Assembly: GCF_010686765.1 (NCBI RefSeq)
Contig: NZ_JAAGWF010000007.1
Location: 310,001-374,000, forward strand
Reading direction: 5' to 3'
Source of the DNA: Geodermatophilus sabuli
GTDB taxonomy: Bacteria; Actinomycetota; Actinomycetes; Mycobacteriales; Geodermatophilaceae
DNA length: 64,000 nucleotides
Shown: positions 16,966 to 27,755 of the stretch, piece by piece
Numbering within the stretch: position 1 is the first letter of the stretch
Layout: each line of letters opens with the position of its first letter
The notes under the pieces: generated by a model
Seen by the model: the letters and a program-made list of their open reading frames with translations, nothing else
Told to the model about the DNA's origin: nothing
Databases searched by the model: none
Made by a program: the position numbers and the translations under genes

Positions 16966-17292
16966 TCAGCCTCCGGTGCCGGCCGGCTCCCGGCCGCGCC
17001 GGCGCACCAGCATCGTCAGGCCGCCGGCCAGGACCAGGGTCACGGCGACCCCGATGACGCCCGCGAGGCCGCCGGAGAGCCGCTCGGAGCCCACCCCGTC
17101 CACGGCGTACTCGGCGAGGGGGGAGTCGGCGGCGGCACTGTCCTCAGCGGTGTGCGAGAACCCGGTCTCCTCGGCCGCCCACTCCAGGCCGTCGGGGGAG
17201 CCGCTGGCGTACCAGCTGCCGACCCCCGCCACCAGCAGCGCGACGAGCAGACCGGCCAGCCACAGCCCGCGGCGGCTCCGACGGGCGCTCAC
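16966..17292 (-). CDS. PDGLE-domain (CbiN/NikN-like) small transporter subunit
   Basis: A 108-residue protein with two transmembrane helices (about residues 8-27 and 80-100) around an extracytoplasmic loop. The loop carries the name-giving motif GSPDGLEWAAEETGF (about residues 33-47). PDGLE proteins replace or extend CbiN in nickel/cobalt ECF importers and are needed for metal passage through the M subunit. Its GTG overlaps the stop of the M gene (GTGA), and the Q gene follows directly. Confidence 0.85.
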   Translation of the reverse strand: MSARRSRRGLWLAGLLVALLVAGVGSWYASGSPDGLEWAAEETGFSHTAEDSAAADSPLAEYAVDGVGSERLSGGLAGVIGVAVTLVLAGGLTMLVRRRGREPAGTGG

Positions 17293-17990
17293 CGGGCACC
17301 CGCCCCGGCCGGCGCGGACCGCCGGGCCAGGTCGGCCGGACGCCGCAGCGCGGCCGCGCCGCGCACCAGGTCGGGCCGGACGGCGAGGACCGCACCGAGC
17401 ACGGCGACGCTGATGGCCGCCTCGCCGAGCCCGATGAGCAGGTGGATCCCGCCCATGGTGGCGGCGACCGTGCCCAGCGGGACGTCGGCGACCCCGCCGA
17501 CGGCGAACAGGCCGACGAACGCCAGCGCCGAGGCGGGCACGGAGAGGAAGGCCCCCACCCCGGCCGCCGTCAGCACGCCGGTGCGGGTGCGCGGCAGGAC
17601 GGCCGTCAGCAGCCGGAACACGCCGTAGCCCACGCCCACGGCGACCAGTCCCATGAGCGTGACGTTCGTGCCGAGTGCGGTGAGCCCGCCGTCGGCGAAG
17701 AGCACGGCCTGCACGAGGAGGACGACGGTCATGCACAGCACCGCCGTCCACGGGCCCACCAGGACGGCGGTGAGCGCGCCGCCGATGAGGTGACCACTGG
17801 TGCCCGCCCCGACGGGGAAGTTCATCATCTGGACGGCGAAGACGAAGGCCGCCGTCAGACCGGCCAGGGGAGCGGTGCGCTCGTCGAGCTCGCGGTGGGA
17901 GCCGCGCAGGGCGAGCGCCACGGTGCCCGCGGCGAGCGCTCCGGTCGCCATCGACGTCGGGGCGTCCAGGAACCCGTCGGGGACGTGCAC
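17289..17990 (-). CDS. ECF nickel/cobalt transporter substrate-binding membrane subunit (CbiM/NikM)
   Basis: A 233-residue S-component with about seven transmembrane helices. The metal site of the family is present: the N-terminus MHVPDGFLD supplies Met1 and His2, and His67 lies in NFPVGAGTSGHLIGG, the same positions known in structurally studied NikM. The start must therefore be at 17990, since any extension would bury Met1. Nickel versus cobalt cannot be decided from the protein alone. The upstream Nur-like operator argues for nickel, and the lack of a long leader argues against cobalamin riboswitch control. Confidence 0.9.
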   Translation of the reverse strand: MHVPDGFLDAPTSMATGALAAGTVALALRGSHRELDERTAPLAGLTAAFVFAVQMMNFPVGAGTSGHLIGGALTAVLVGPWTAVLCMTVVLLVQAVLFADGGLTALGTNVTLMGLVAVGVGYGVFRLLTAVLPRTRTGVLTAAGVGAFLSVPASALAFVGLFAVGGVADVPLGTVAATMGGIHLLIGLGEAAISVAVLGAVLAVRPDLVRGAAALRRPADLARRSAPAGAGAR

Positions 17991-18041
17991 GGTGCCTCCT
18001 CGCGGTCGGGCCCCCCTGCGGGCGGCGTCCGGGCGACCTTA

Positions 18042-18058
18042 TTGCAGAGGACTTGCAA
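18042..18058 (-). promoter_or_regulatory. Nur-type operator (nickel uptake regulator box)
   Basis: On the plus strand the site reads TTGCAG-N5-TTGCAA (minus strand TTGCAA-N5-CTGCAA). It matches 11 of 12 fixed bases of the Nur consensus TTGCAA-N5-TTGCAA described for Streptomyces, a Fur-family repressor that uses Ni2+ as corepressor. It lies 52-68 bases upstream of the cbiM/nikM start. The only good TANNNT candidate on the minus strand (TAAGGT) directly abuts it. Confidence 0.65.
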
Positions 18059-18160
18059 CTGCACAGCGGTCGCAACAAGGGCGACTGCGGTGTGAGCCGC
18101 GGCACGCGACGGGCCGGCGCAACACGGGCGGAACACGACGGGGGGACACGCGGACCGGAG

Positions 18161-18199
18161 TTCACCATCCGGAAACAGCGTCGCGCGCCCGGACGAAAC
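18161..18199 (+). promoter_or_regulatory. Candidate GlnR operator upstream of amtB
   Basis: TTCAC-N6-GAAAC (18161-18176) fits the actinobacterial GlnR half-site gTnAC-N6-GaAAC. A second GAAAC lies at 18195-18199, one base off the canonical 22-base spacing, and its paired GTnAC box is poor. The location 145-185 bases before amtB and the known GlnR control of amtB-glnK-glnD support the call. Confidence 0.4.
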
Positions 18200-18344
18200 A
18201 GGACGACGGCACGGTGAACGCCACGTCGCCGACCGTCGGACCCCCGCCGGAGAGCGCCGGCCCCACCCGTCCCGGTGCACGCAGCGCCGGGAGCCACCCC
18301 GCTGCGGCCGCCCGGCCCCACGACCCACCTCAGGAGGTTCCGCC

Positions 18345-20014
<1,670 letters not shown>

Positions 20015-20019
20015 ACGGA

Positions 20020-20063
20020 GGACCCCGTGCCCCCACCCCTCGTCCGGGAGGGGGGCACGGGGC
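20020..20063 (+). repeat. Intergenic repeat / hairpin (element I) after glnK
   Basis: Begins 6 bases after the glnK stop. GGACCCCGTGCCCCC pairs with GGGGGCACGGGGCC (12 perfect pairs, 20023-20034 with 20051-20062). It shares GGACCCC...CCCCACCCCTC...GGGGCC with the elements after proS and tsf. Likely a terminator. Confidence 0.6.
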
Positions 20064-20069
20064 CGGACA

Positions 20070-20110
20070 CGCCGGCCGGGGTGGTGGGCGACCCACCACC
20101 CCGGCCGGCG
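20070..20110 (+). terminator. 19-bp perfect hairpin between glnK and glnD
   Basis: Arms 20070-20088 and 20092-20110 are perfectly complementary around the 3-base loop CGA. Placed directly after another hairpin, it forms a tandem terminator that should strongly reduce read-through from amtB-glnK into glnD. Confidence 0.65.
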
Positions 20111-20148
20111 CCGTTCTCGGTCAGGTCCCAACCGCAAGAGGGGGAGCC

Positions 20149-22530
20149 GTGCTGGACACCGGGTCGCTGCCCGAACTGCCGCGGGCAGAACGAGTCGAGG
20201 TGGTCGACTCCTGGCTCGCCGCCCTGCTCGACGACGCGGTGGCGGGCACGCCACCGCCACGCGCCAAGCGGGGGAGCGCGCCGCCCCGCACCGGCACCGA
20301 CGGGGTGGCGCTGGTGGCCGTCGGCAGCCACGGCCGGCGGGAGCTGCCGCCGCACGGTGACCTGGACCTCGTCCTCGTACACGACGGCCGGCCGGAGATC
20401 GCCGCCCTCGCCGACGCGGTCTGGTACCCCGTCTGGGACGCCGGACTGCGGCTGGACCACTCGGTGCGGACGGTGTCCGAGGCGGTCGGCGTCGCCTCCA
20501 CCGACGTCAAGGCCGGGCTGGGCCTGCTCGACGTCCGCCTGGTGGCCGGCGACGCGGGCCTCGCGGCCGCGCTGCGGACGGCCACCCTGGCCAGCTGGCG
20601 GCAGTCGGCGTCCCGGCTGCTGCCCCAGCTGCGCGACCTCCGTCGCGGCCGGGCCCGGCAGGTCGGCGAGCTGGCGTTCCTCCTCGAGCCCGACCTCAAG
20701 GAGGCCTACGGCGGGCTGCGCGAGGGCCAGGTCCTGCGCGCGGTCGCGGCGGCCCAGTTGGCCGACGACCCCGCGCCGGAGGTCGAGGAGGCCTACGCGC
20801 TGCTGCTCGACGTCCGCGACGAGCTGCGCCGTCGGTCGGGACGCCCGACCGACGTGCTGGTCCGGCAGGAGCAGCGGCCGGTGGCCACGGAGCTCGGCCT
20901 GGCCGACGAGGACGCGCTGCTGCGCGAGGTGAGCCTGGCCGGACGGCGGCTGGCCTTCGTCGCCGACGAGACCTGGCGGCGGGTGGAGTCGACGCTGGTC
21001 CGCCGGCCCGGCGCCCGGTACCGCCGGGTGCGCCGCGAACCGCTGGCCGACGGTGTGGTGCGCCAGGGCGACGAGGTGGTCCTCGCCCGCGACGCCCGGC
21101 CCGCCACCGACCCCGGCCTGGTGCTCCGCGGGGCGGCCGCCGCCGCGCGCGCGGACCTGCTGCTGTCGCCCTACACCCTCAAGGTGCTGGCCGTGCACTC
21201 CCCGCCGGTGCCCGAGCCCTGGCCCGCGGAGGTGCGCTGGTCGTTCCTGCGACTGCTGGCCAGCGGACGGTCCGCCGTCCCGGTGCTGGAGCAGCTCGAC
21301 CAGGAGGGGCTGCTGTCCCGGCTGCTGCCGGAGTGGGACCGGGTGCGCTCGCTGCCGCAGCGGCACCCCTGGCACCGGTTCACCGTCGACCGCCACCTCG
21401 TGGAGGCCGCCGCGGCGGCCGCCGAGCTGACCCGGGACGTCGACCGGCCCGACCTGCTGCTGGTCGGCGCCCTGCTGCACGACATCGGCAAGGGCTGGCC
21501 GGGGGACCACAGCGAGGTGGGGGAGCCCATCGCGGCCGCGATCGCCACCCGGATGGGCTTCGCCGAGACGGACGTGGCCGTCCTCGCCGCGCTCGTGCGC
21601 CACCACCTCCTGCTGCCCGACACCGCCACCCGCCGCGACATCGACGACCCGGCCACCGTCGACCGGGTCGCCGCCACCATCGGGCGCGACCCCGCCGTGC
21701 TGCAGCTGCTGCACGCGCTGGCGCAGGCCGACGGCGCGGCCACCAGTTCGTCGGCGTGGTCGCCCTGGAAGGCGCACCTGGTGGCGGCGCTGGTCGCGCG
21801 CGTCCAGGGGAGGCTCGGATCGGCGCCGGCCCCCGAGCCGGAGCCGGTGCTGCACCCGGTCGAACCCCAGGTGAGCTCGGGTCCCTCCGACCTCCCCGGC
21901 GGACCGGCGGGGGTCACCGTCGGCGTGGAGGACGTCGCCGACGGCCAGCAGGTCACCATCGGTGCTCCCGACCGGCACGGGCTGTTCAGCAGCCTGGCCG
22001 GGGTGCTCGCCCTCAACCAGCTCGACGTGCGGGCGGCGAAGGTCAACGTGCTCGACGGGCAGGCCACCGCCGTGTTCGCCGTCCGGCCCCGGTTCGGGCG
22101 CGCGCCGGTGCCGGCCATCCTCGCCGACGCCGTCCGCGCGGCGCTGGAGGGCACCCTCCCGCTGGCCGACCGGCTGCGGCAACGGGAGGCCGACTACCGG
22201 CAGGACGCCGGCCGGGCGGCACCGCCCCGGATCGCCTGGCACAACGGCGAGGTCACCGGTGACGCCACCGGCATCGTCGAGGTGCGGGCCGGCGACCGCG
22301 CGGGGCTGCTGTACCGGCTCACCGCGGCGCTGGCCGCCGAGGGGCTGGACGTGACGTCGGCCCGGATCGAGACGCTGGGCGCCGACGCCGCCGACCACTT
22401 CTACGTGTCCAACCCCGCCGGGCGGCCGATCGACGCCGAACAGCGGTCCCGCGTGGAGTCCGCCCTCGGTGCCGCGGTGCGCGGTGCGGTGCCCGAGCCG
22501 GTGACCGGGACGGGGGACACGCCGGGCTGA
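20149..22530 (+). CDS. glnD: PII uridylyl/adenylyltransferase GlnD
   Basis: A 793-residue bifunctional nitrogen sensor that modifies and demodifies PII. The nucleotidyltransferase motif is GSHGRRELPPHGDLDLVLVHDG, starting at residue 59; the serine usually seen in PxSDxDL is glycine here. An HD hydrolase domain has H444-D445 in LLHDIGKGWPGDHSEVG. Two C-terminal ACT domains (about 600-680 and 705-790) bind glutamine. GTG at 20149 has a purine-rich GAGGGGGAG seven bases upstream. In actinobacteria GlnD adenylylates GlnK Tyr51. The two preceding hairpins suggest that it is partly uncoupled from amtB-glnK. Confidence 0.93.
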   Translation: MLDTGSLPELPRAERVEVVDSWLAALLDDAVAGTPPPRAKRGSAPPRTGTDGVALVAVGSHGRRELPPHGDLDLVLVHDGRPEIAALADAVWYPVWDAGLRLDHSVRTVSEAVGVASTDVKAGLGLLDVRLVAGDAGLAAALRTATLASWRQSASRLLPQLRDLRRGRARQVGELAFLLEPDLKEAYGGLREGQVLRAVAAAQLADDPAPEVEEAYALLLDVRDELRRRSGRPTDVLVRQEQRPVATELGLADEDALLREVSLAGRRLAFVADETWRRVESTLVRRPGARYRRVRREPLADGVVRQGDEVVLARDARPATDPGLVLRGAAAAARADLLLSPYTLKVLAVHSPPVPEPWPAEVRWSFLRLLASGRSAVPVLEQLDQEGLLSRLLPEWDRVRSLPQRHPWHRFTVDRHLVEAAAAAAELTRDVDRPDLLLVGALLHDIGKGWPGDHSEVGEPIAAAIATRMGFAETDVAVLAALVRHHLLLPDTATRRDIDDPATVDRVAATIGRDPAVLQLLHALAQADGAATSSSAWSPWKAHLVAALVARVQGRLGSAPAPEPEPVLHPVEPQVSSGPSDLPGGPAGVTVGVEDVADGQQVTIGAPDRHGLFSSLAGVLALNQLDVRAAKVNVLDGQATAVFAVRPRFGRAPVPAILADAVRAALEGTLPLADRLRQREADYRQDAGRAAPPRIAWHNGEVTGDATGIVEVRAGDRAGLLYRLTAALAAEGLDVTSARIETLGADAADHFYVSNPAGRPIDAEQRSRVESALGAAVRGAVPEPVTGTGDTPG

Positions 22531-22612
22531 GATCCCCGGTTCTGTCGGTGCCCCGTGTGACCGTCGGATCGGGTGGGACGGAACGGTCCCACCGGACGGG
22601 GAGGGAACAGGC

Positions 22613-22831
22613 ATGAGTCACCGGTCCATCGAGATCGCCGCGGCCGAGGGCCGGGTGTGGTCCTGCGCGGCGTGCGGCGACGAGCGCGAGTTCGTCCAGC
22701 CGACGTGCGTGGACGGCCACGCCGAGGACGGCGGGGAGTGTCCCGAGTGGGCCTGCGCCGACTGCGGCACGGCCGTGTTCTCCGGTGCCGAGGTCGTCCC
22801 GGTGACCGTCGAGGCCCGCCGCGCGGCCTGA
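22613..22831 (+). CDS. Six-cysteine zinc-ribbon-like miniprotein, function unknown
   Basis: A 72-residue protein with paired CxxC motifs: WSCAACG (C18, C21), then C32, H36, C43 and ACADCG (C48, C51). The arrangement looks like one or two zinc sites. I cannot name a function. Its conserved-looking pattern and placement between glnD and ffh suggest a real gene. The ATG is preceded by GGGGAGGGA about 8 bases upstream, a good ribosome binding site. A repeat element follows its stop by 4 bases. Confidence 0.75.
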   Translation: MSHRSIEIAAAEGRVWSCAACGDEREFVQPTCVDGHAEDGGECPEWACADCGTAVFSGAEVVPVTVEARRAA

Positions 22832-22835
22832 CGGA

Positions 22836-22893
22836 GGACCGCTCCGCCCCCTGCCGCTCGCGAGCCCGCGGGTGGGGCCCTGCAGCGCGGGGC
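22836..22893. repeat. Intergenic repeat (REP-like element C)
   Basis: Begins 4 bases after a stop codon. It has GGACC...CCGCCCC, then CCGCTCGCGAGCCCGCGG, then GGTGGGGCCCTGCAG. The outer arms are degenerate, but the core and the GGGGCCCTGC block match the element after tsf almost exactly. Confidence 0.6.
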
Positions 22894-22916
22894 GCCGTCG
22901 TCGGCGCCGCGCTCGT

Positions 22917-22922
22917 TAGGCT
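22917..22922 (+). promoter_or_regulatory. Candidate -10 element for ffh
   Basis: TAGGCT (TANNNT) in CGTTAGGCTGG lies about 105 bases before the ffh GTG, implying a leader of roughly 100 bases. No clear -35. Confidence 0.35.
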
Positions 22923-23027
22923 GGTCGGGAGGTGGCGCGACGGCTCCGGGATCCCCGGCGCCACATGCCGAACAGCCGGTCGGTCCGACCGGCGGGCCGC
23001 GCCCGCGAGAACTGCTGAGGACGTGCT

Positions 23028-24610
<1,583 letters not shown>

Positions 24611-24614
<4 letters not shown>

Positions 24615-25693
24615 GCGCCCCCGCCTTCCACCTGTCGGGAGTCGTCCTCCCCGCGGCGGAGCACCGCGACCTGTGGGTGCGGGACGGGCGGATCACGTTC
24701 GAGCACCTGGCCGGGGCCGAGACGGTCAGCCGGGGCGGCTGGCTGGTGCCCGGCCTGGTCGACGCGCACTGCCACGTCGGCATCGGCCCGGGCGGTCAGC
24801 CCGTCGGCGACCTCGCCGGTCTCCGCGAGCAGGCGGTGGCCGAGCGGACGGCGGGGGTGCTGGCGCTGCGCGACTGCGGCTCCCCGGTCGACACCCGGGC
24901 CCTGGACGACGAGCCGGACCTGCCCCGCATCCTCCGCGCCGGCCGGCACATCGCCCGCACCCGGCGCTACATCCCCGGCCTGGGCGTCGAGATCGAGCCC
25001 GACGCGCTCGCCGACGAGGTCCGCGTGCAGGCCCGGCGCGGCGACGGCTGGGTCAAGCTCGTGGGCGACTGGATCGACCGGGACGCCGGCGACCTCGCCC
25101 CGGAGTGGCCGGACGGCGAGCTCGCCGCGGCGATCGACGCCGCGCACGCCGAGGGCGCCCGGGTCACCGCGCACACGTTCGGCGCCGACGCGTTGCCCGG
25201 GCTGATCGGGGCGGGCATCGACTGCATCGAGCACGGCACCGGCCTCACCGAGGAGCTGATCGGCCAGATGGCCGCCCGGGGCACGGCCGTGGTCCCGACG
25301 CTGGTCAACGTGGAGAACTTCCCCGGCTTCGCCGCGGCGGGGGAGCGGCGGTTCCCCGCCTACGCGAGCACGATGCGGCGGCTCTACGCGACCTCCGGCG
25401 CCGTCGTCCGGGCGGCGTTCGAGGCGGGGGTGCCGGTGTTCGCCGGCACCGACGCGGGTGGCGGCATCGAGCACGGCCGCATCGCCGACGAGGTGCGCGC
25501 GCTCGCCACCGCCGGGCTGCCCGCGGAGGCCGCGCTGGCGGCCGCCTCGTGGGCGGCGCGCGCCTGGCTGGGCCTGCCGGCCCTCGAGGAGGGCGCGCCC
25601 GCCGACCTCGTCGTCTACGACGGCGACCCGCGGGCCGACCTGTCGGTCCTCGCCCGGCCGGCGCTGACCCTCCTGCGGGGCCGGGTCTACTGA
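24611..25693 (+). CDS. Amidohydrolase family protein
   Basis: A 360-residue metal-dependent hydrolase with the imidazolonepropionase-like amidohydrolase fold. The metal motif DAHCHVG starts at D51 (HxH), followed by a probable carboxylated lysine in WVKLVGDW, histidines in TAHTFG and IEHGTG, and the catalytic Asp in AGTDAGGG. The substrate is unknown; relatives cleave cyclic amides and prolidase-like dipeptides. The start overlaps the ffh stop (GTGA), so it is co-translated with ffh, an arrangement also common in related actinobacteria. It is convergent with, and overlaps by 7 bases, the histidine kinase gene. Confidence 0.85.
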
Positions 25694-26949
25694 CCAGCCG
25701 GCGGTCCGAGCTCCAGGGTGACGTCCGTGCCGGTGGCTGAGGCGGCCAGCCGCAGCCGCCCGCCGGAGCCCTCCGCGGTGCGCCGGGCGATGTCCAGGCC
25801 CAGGCCGGTGGAGCCACCGCCGCTGTGCCCGCGCCCCACCGCGTCGTCGGTCATCCCCGGGCCCCGGTCGGCGACGGTGACGACGGCGCCGCCGCCGTCC
25901 CGCGGCCGGACGGCGACGCGGAAGCCGGTGCCCTCGGGGGTGTGCGCGAAGACGTTGCCGAGCAGCGCGTCCACGGCCGCGCCGAGGTCGGCGGCGGCGA
26001 CGCGGACCGGCAGCGGTCCCTCCGCCAGCTGCACGCCGACGTCGCGCTGCTCCTCCTCGGCCAGCACGGACCAGAACCGCACCCGGTCGGCGAGCACCGC
26101 GACGGCGTCGCAGCCGGCGCCCAGCCCCTCGCGGACGGTGCGGCGCGCCTCGGAGATGACCTCGTCGACGCCCCGGCTGAGCGCGTCGACGTCGTCGAGC
26201 AGCCGTTCGCGGTCCGCGGCCGCCGGCAGCGCCTCGGCGTCCAGCCGGAGCGCGGTCAGCGGGGTGCGCAGCCGGTGGGCGAGGTCCGCGGCCGACTCCC
26301 GCTCGGCGGTCAGGAGCTCCCCGATCCGCCCGGCCAGCCGGTTCAGCGCGGTGCCGACCTCGCGGACCTCCACCGGCCCGTCCGGCGTGACGCGGGCGGT
26401 GAGGTCGCCGCTGCCCAGCCGCAGCGCGGTTGTCGCCAGGTCGGTCACCGGCCGGGTCAGGGACCGGGCGAGGCGGTCGGCGACCACGAGCGCCAGCACC
26501 AGCAGGACGACGCCCAGCCCGCCGAGCACCAGCCAGGTCCGCGTCACGCCGGCGCGCAGCTCGGCCGCCGGGACGAACAGCTCCACGACGGCGACGCCGT
26601 CGTCCCGGCGCACCGGCTGGACGAGGCGGGTGCCGTCGGCGGCCTCCCGGACCTCCGGTCCGGCCGGCGGCTCGGCGTCGCCCAGGACGCCGGTGCCGCC
26701 CAGCCAGGTGCCGTCGGTCCAGCGGGCGGTGACGCTCCGTCCCCCGCCCGAGGCCGCGGCGACGGCGGCCGCCGCCTCGTCGCGCCCGTCGAGGCCGACC
26801 GAGGGGATGAGGACCTGCAGCTGCGCCTGGGCGGTGTCGATGGCCCGCGACTCGGCGACCTGGGAGACGAGCACGGCGGCCGGCAGCAGGAAGGCCAGGA
26901 GCACGATCGACGTGGTCGCGGCGACCAGCAGGGTGATCCGGCGCCTCAC
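25687..26949 (-). CDS. Sensor histidine kinase (OmpR-type two-component system)
   Basis: A 420-residue membrane kinase. There is a first transmembrane helix at about residues 5-30, an extracytoplasmic sensor segment, a second helix near 160-180 and a HAMP domain. The H-box AHRLRTPLTALRLD and a HATPase domain follow, the latter with DRGPGM and GRGHSGGGSTGLGLDIA. The GTG at 26949 overlaps the stop of the response regulator gene (GTGA). The H-box has Arg-Leu-Arg where Glu usually follows the histidine (HRLRTP rather than HELRTP); this variant occurs in a subset of actinobacterial kinases. The signal is unknown. Confidence 0.88.
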   Translation of the reverse strand: MRRRITLLVAATTSIVLLAFLLPAAVLVSQVAESRAIDTAQAQLQVLIPSVGLDGRDEAAAAVAAASGGGRSVTARWTDGTWLGGTGVLGDAEPPAGPEVREAADGTRLVQPVRRDDGVAVVELFVPAAELRAGVTRTWLVLGGLGVVLLVLALVVADRLARSLTRPVTDLATTALRLGSGDLTARVTPDGPVEVREVGTALNRLAGRIGELLTAERESAADLAHRLRTPLTALRLDAEALPAAADRERLLDDVDALSRGVDEVISEARRTVREGLGAGCDAVAVLADRVRFWSVLAEEEQRDVGVQLAEGPLPVRVAAADLGAAVDALLGNVFAHTPEGTGFRVAVRPRDGGGAVVTVADRGPGMTDDAVGRGHSGGGSTGLGLDIARRTAEGSGGRLRLAASATGTDVTLELGPPAGQ

Positions 26950-27632
26950 GGCGGGGGCTCGGCCAGGCGGACCCCGACGCCGCGGACGGTCTGGAGCAGC
27001 CGCGGCTGCGCGGCGGACTCGCCCAGCTTGCGGCGCAGCCACGACAGGTGGACGTCGACGGTCTTGTCCGACCCGCCGTAGGGCAGCTGCCAGACCTCGG
27101 TGAGCAGCTCGCGCTTGGACACCACCGTGCCGGCGCGGGCGGCCAGGTAGGCGAGCAGGTCGAACTCCTTGGGGGACAGCTCGACCGGCGTCCCGCCGCA
27201 GGTGACCCGGCGGCTGCGCGGGTCGACGGTGAGGTCGCCGACGGTCACCGGTTCCGGGCCGGTCTCGGCACCGGCGGCGCGGCGGAGCACGGCGCGGATG
27301 CGGGCGTCGAGCTGACCGGCGGAGAAGGGCTTCACCACGTAGTCGTCGGCGCCGGCGTCGAGGGCCGCGACGACGCTGCCGTCGTCGTCCCGCGCGGTGG
27401 CCACGATGACCGGGACCGCGGAGACCGCGCGCAGCATCCGCAGCAGCTCACCGCCGTCGAGGTCGGGCAGCCCCAGGTCGAGGACGACGAGGTCCGGCCG
27501 CTCCTCGACCGCGAGCTGCAGCCCGGCGAGGGCGGTGCCCGCGGAGCTGACGGCGTGTCCGCGCTCGCGCAGTGCCCGGATGACCGCACTGCGGATGCGC
27601 TCGTCGTCCTCCACCACCAGCACCTGGGCCAC
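26946..27632 (-). CDS. OmpR/PhoB-family response regulator
   Basis: A 228-residue regulator with a receiver domain (acidic pocket E8, D9, D10; phosphoacceptor D52 in VVLDLGLP; K in VVKPFS). A winged-helix DNA-binding domain follows, with SPKEFDLLAYLAARAG and the recognition helix region SDKTVDVHLSWLRRKLG. It pairs with the overlapping histidine kinase gene. The divergent gene at 27756, for an exported acidic protein, is the obvious candidate target. Confidence 0.92.
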   Translation of the reverse strand: MAQVLVVEDDERIRSAVIRALRERGHAVSSAGTALAGLQLAVEERPDLVVLDLGLPDLDGGELLRMLRAVSAVPVIVATARDDDGSVVAALDAGADDYVVKPFSAGQLDARIRAVLRRAAGAETGPEPVTVGDLTVDPRSRRVTCGGTPVELSPKEFDLLAYLAARAGTVVSKRELLTEVWQLPYGGSDKTVDVHLSWLRRKLGESAAQPRLLQTVRGVGVRLAEPPP

Positions 27633-27755
27633 GGCGGGACGCTAGCGCCGTCCGGTCGGGATCGGAGGGGCCCCCACTCGGGGGGATGAGAACCGCACCT
27701 GCCCTTGTCACCCTCTTGGTGTGGCCTTAACCCGAGCGACGGCAGGGTCTGTCCC
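27633..27755. promoter_or_regulatory. Divergent promoter region of the two-component system and the exported protein
   Basis: 123 bases between divergent starts. It holds a GC hairpin (GGGGCCCCCACTCGGGGGG region, about 27667-27685). On the plus strand a TTGTCA (27705-27710) could serve as -35 for the exported-protein gene, with a TTAACC-like -10 at about 27727. The -10 is poor, so this is tentative. Confidence 0.3.

Larger units (their letters stand above)
17991..18344. other. 354-base divergent control region between the importer operon and amtB
   Basis: No ORF is supported here. It contains the Nur-like operator (18042-18058) close to the importer and a GlnR-like site (18161-18199) nearer amtB. 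The part next to amtB is otherwise featureless GC-rich sequence. The importer leader is only about 50 bases long, too short for a cobalamin riboswitch. Confidence 0.6.

Noticed and set aside
17991..18344. Cobalamin riboswitch upstream of the metal importer
   Set aside because: The leader from the operator to the start is only about 50 bases and lacks the conserved B12-box. A riboswitch of this class needs about 200 bases.
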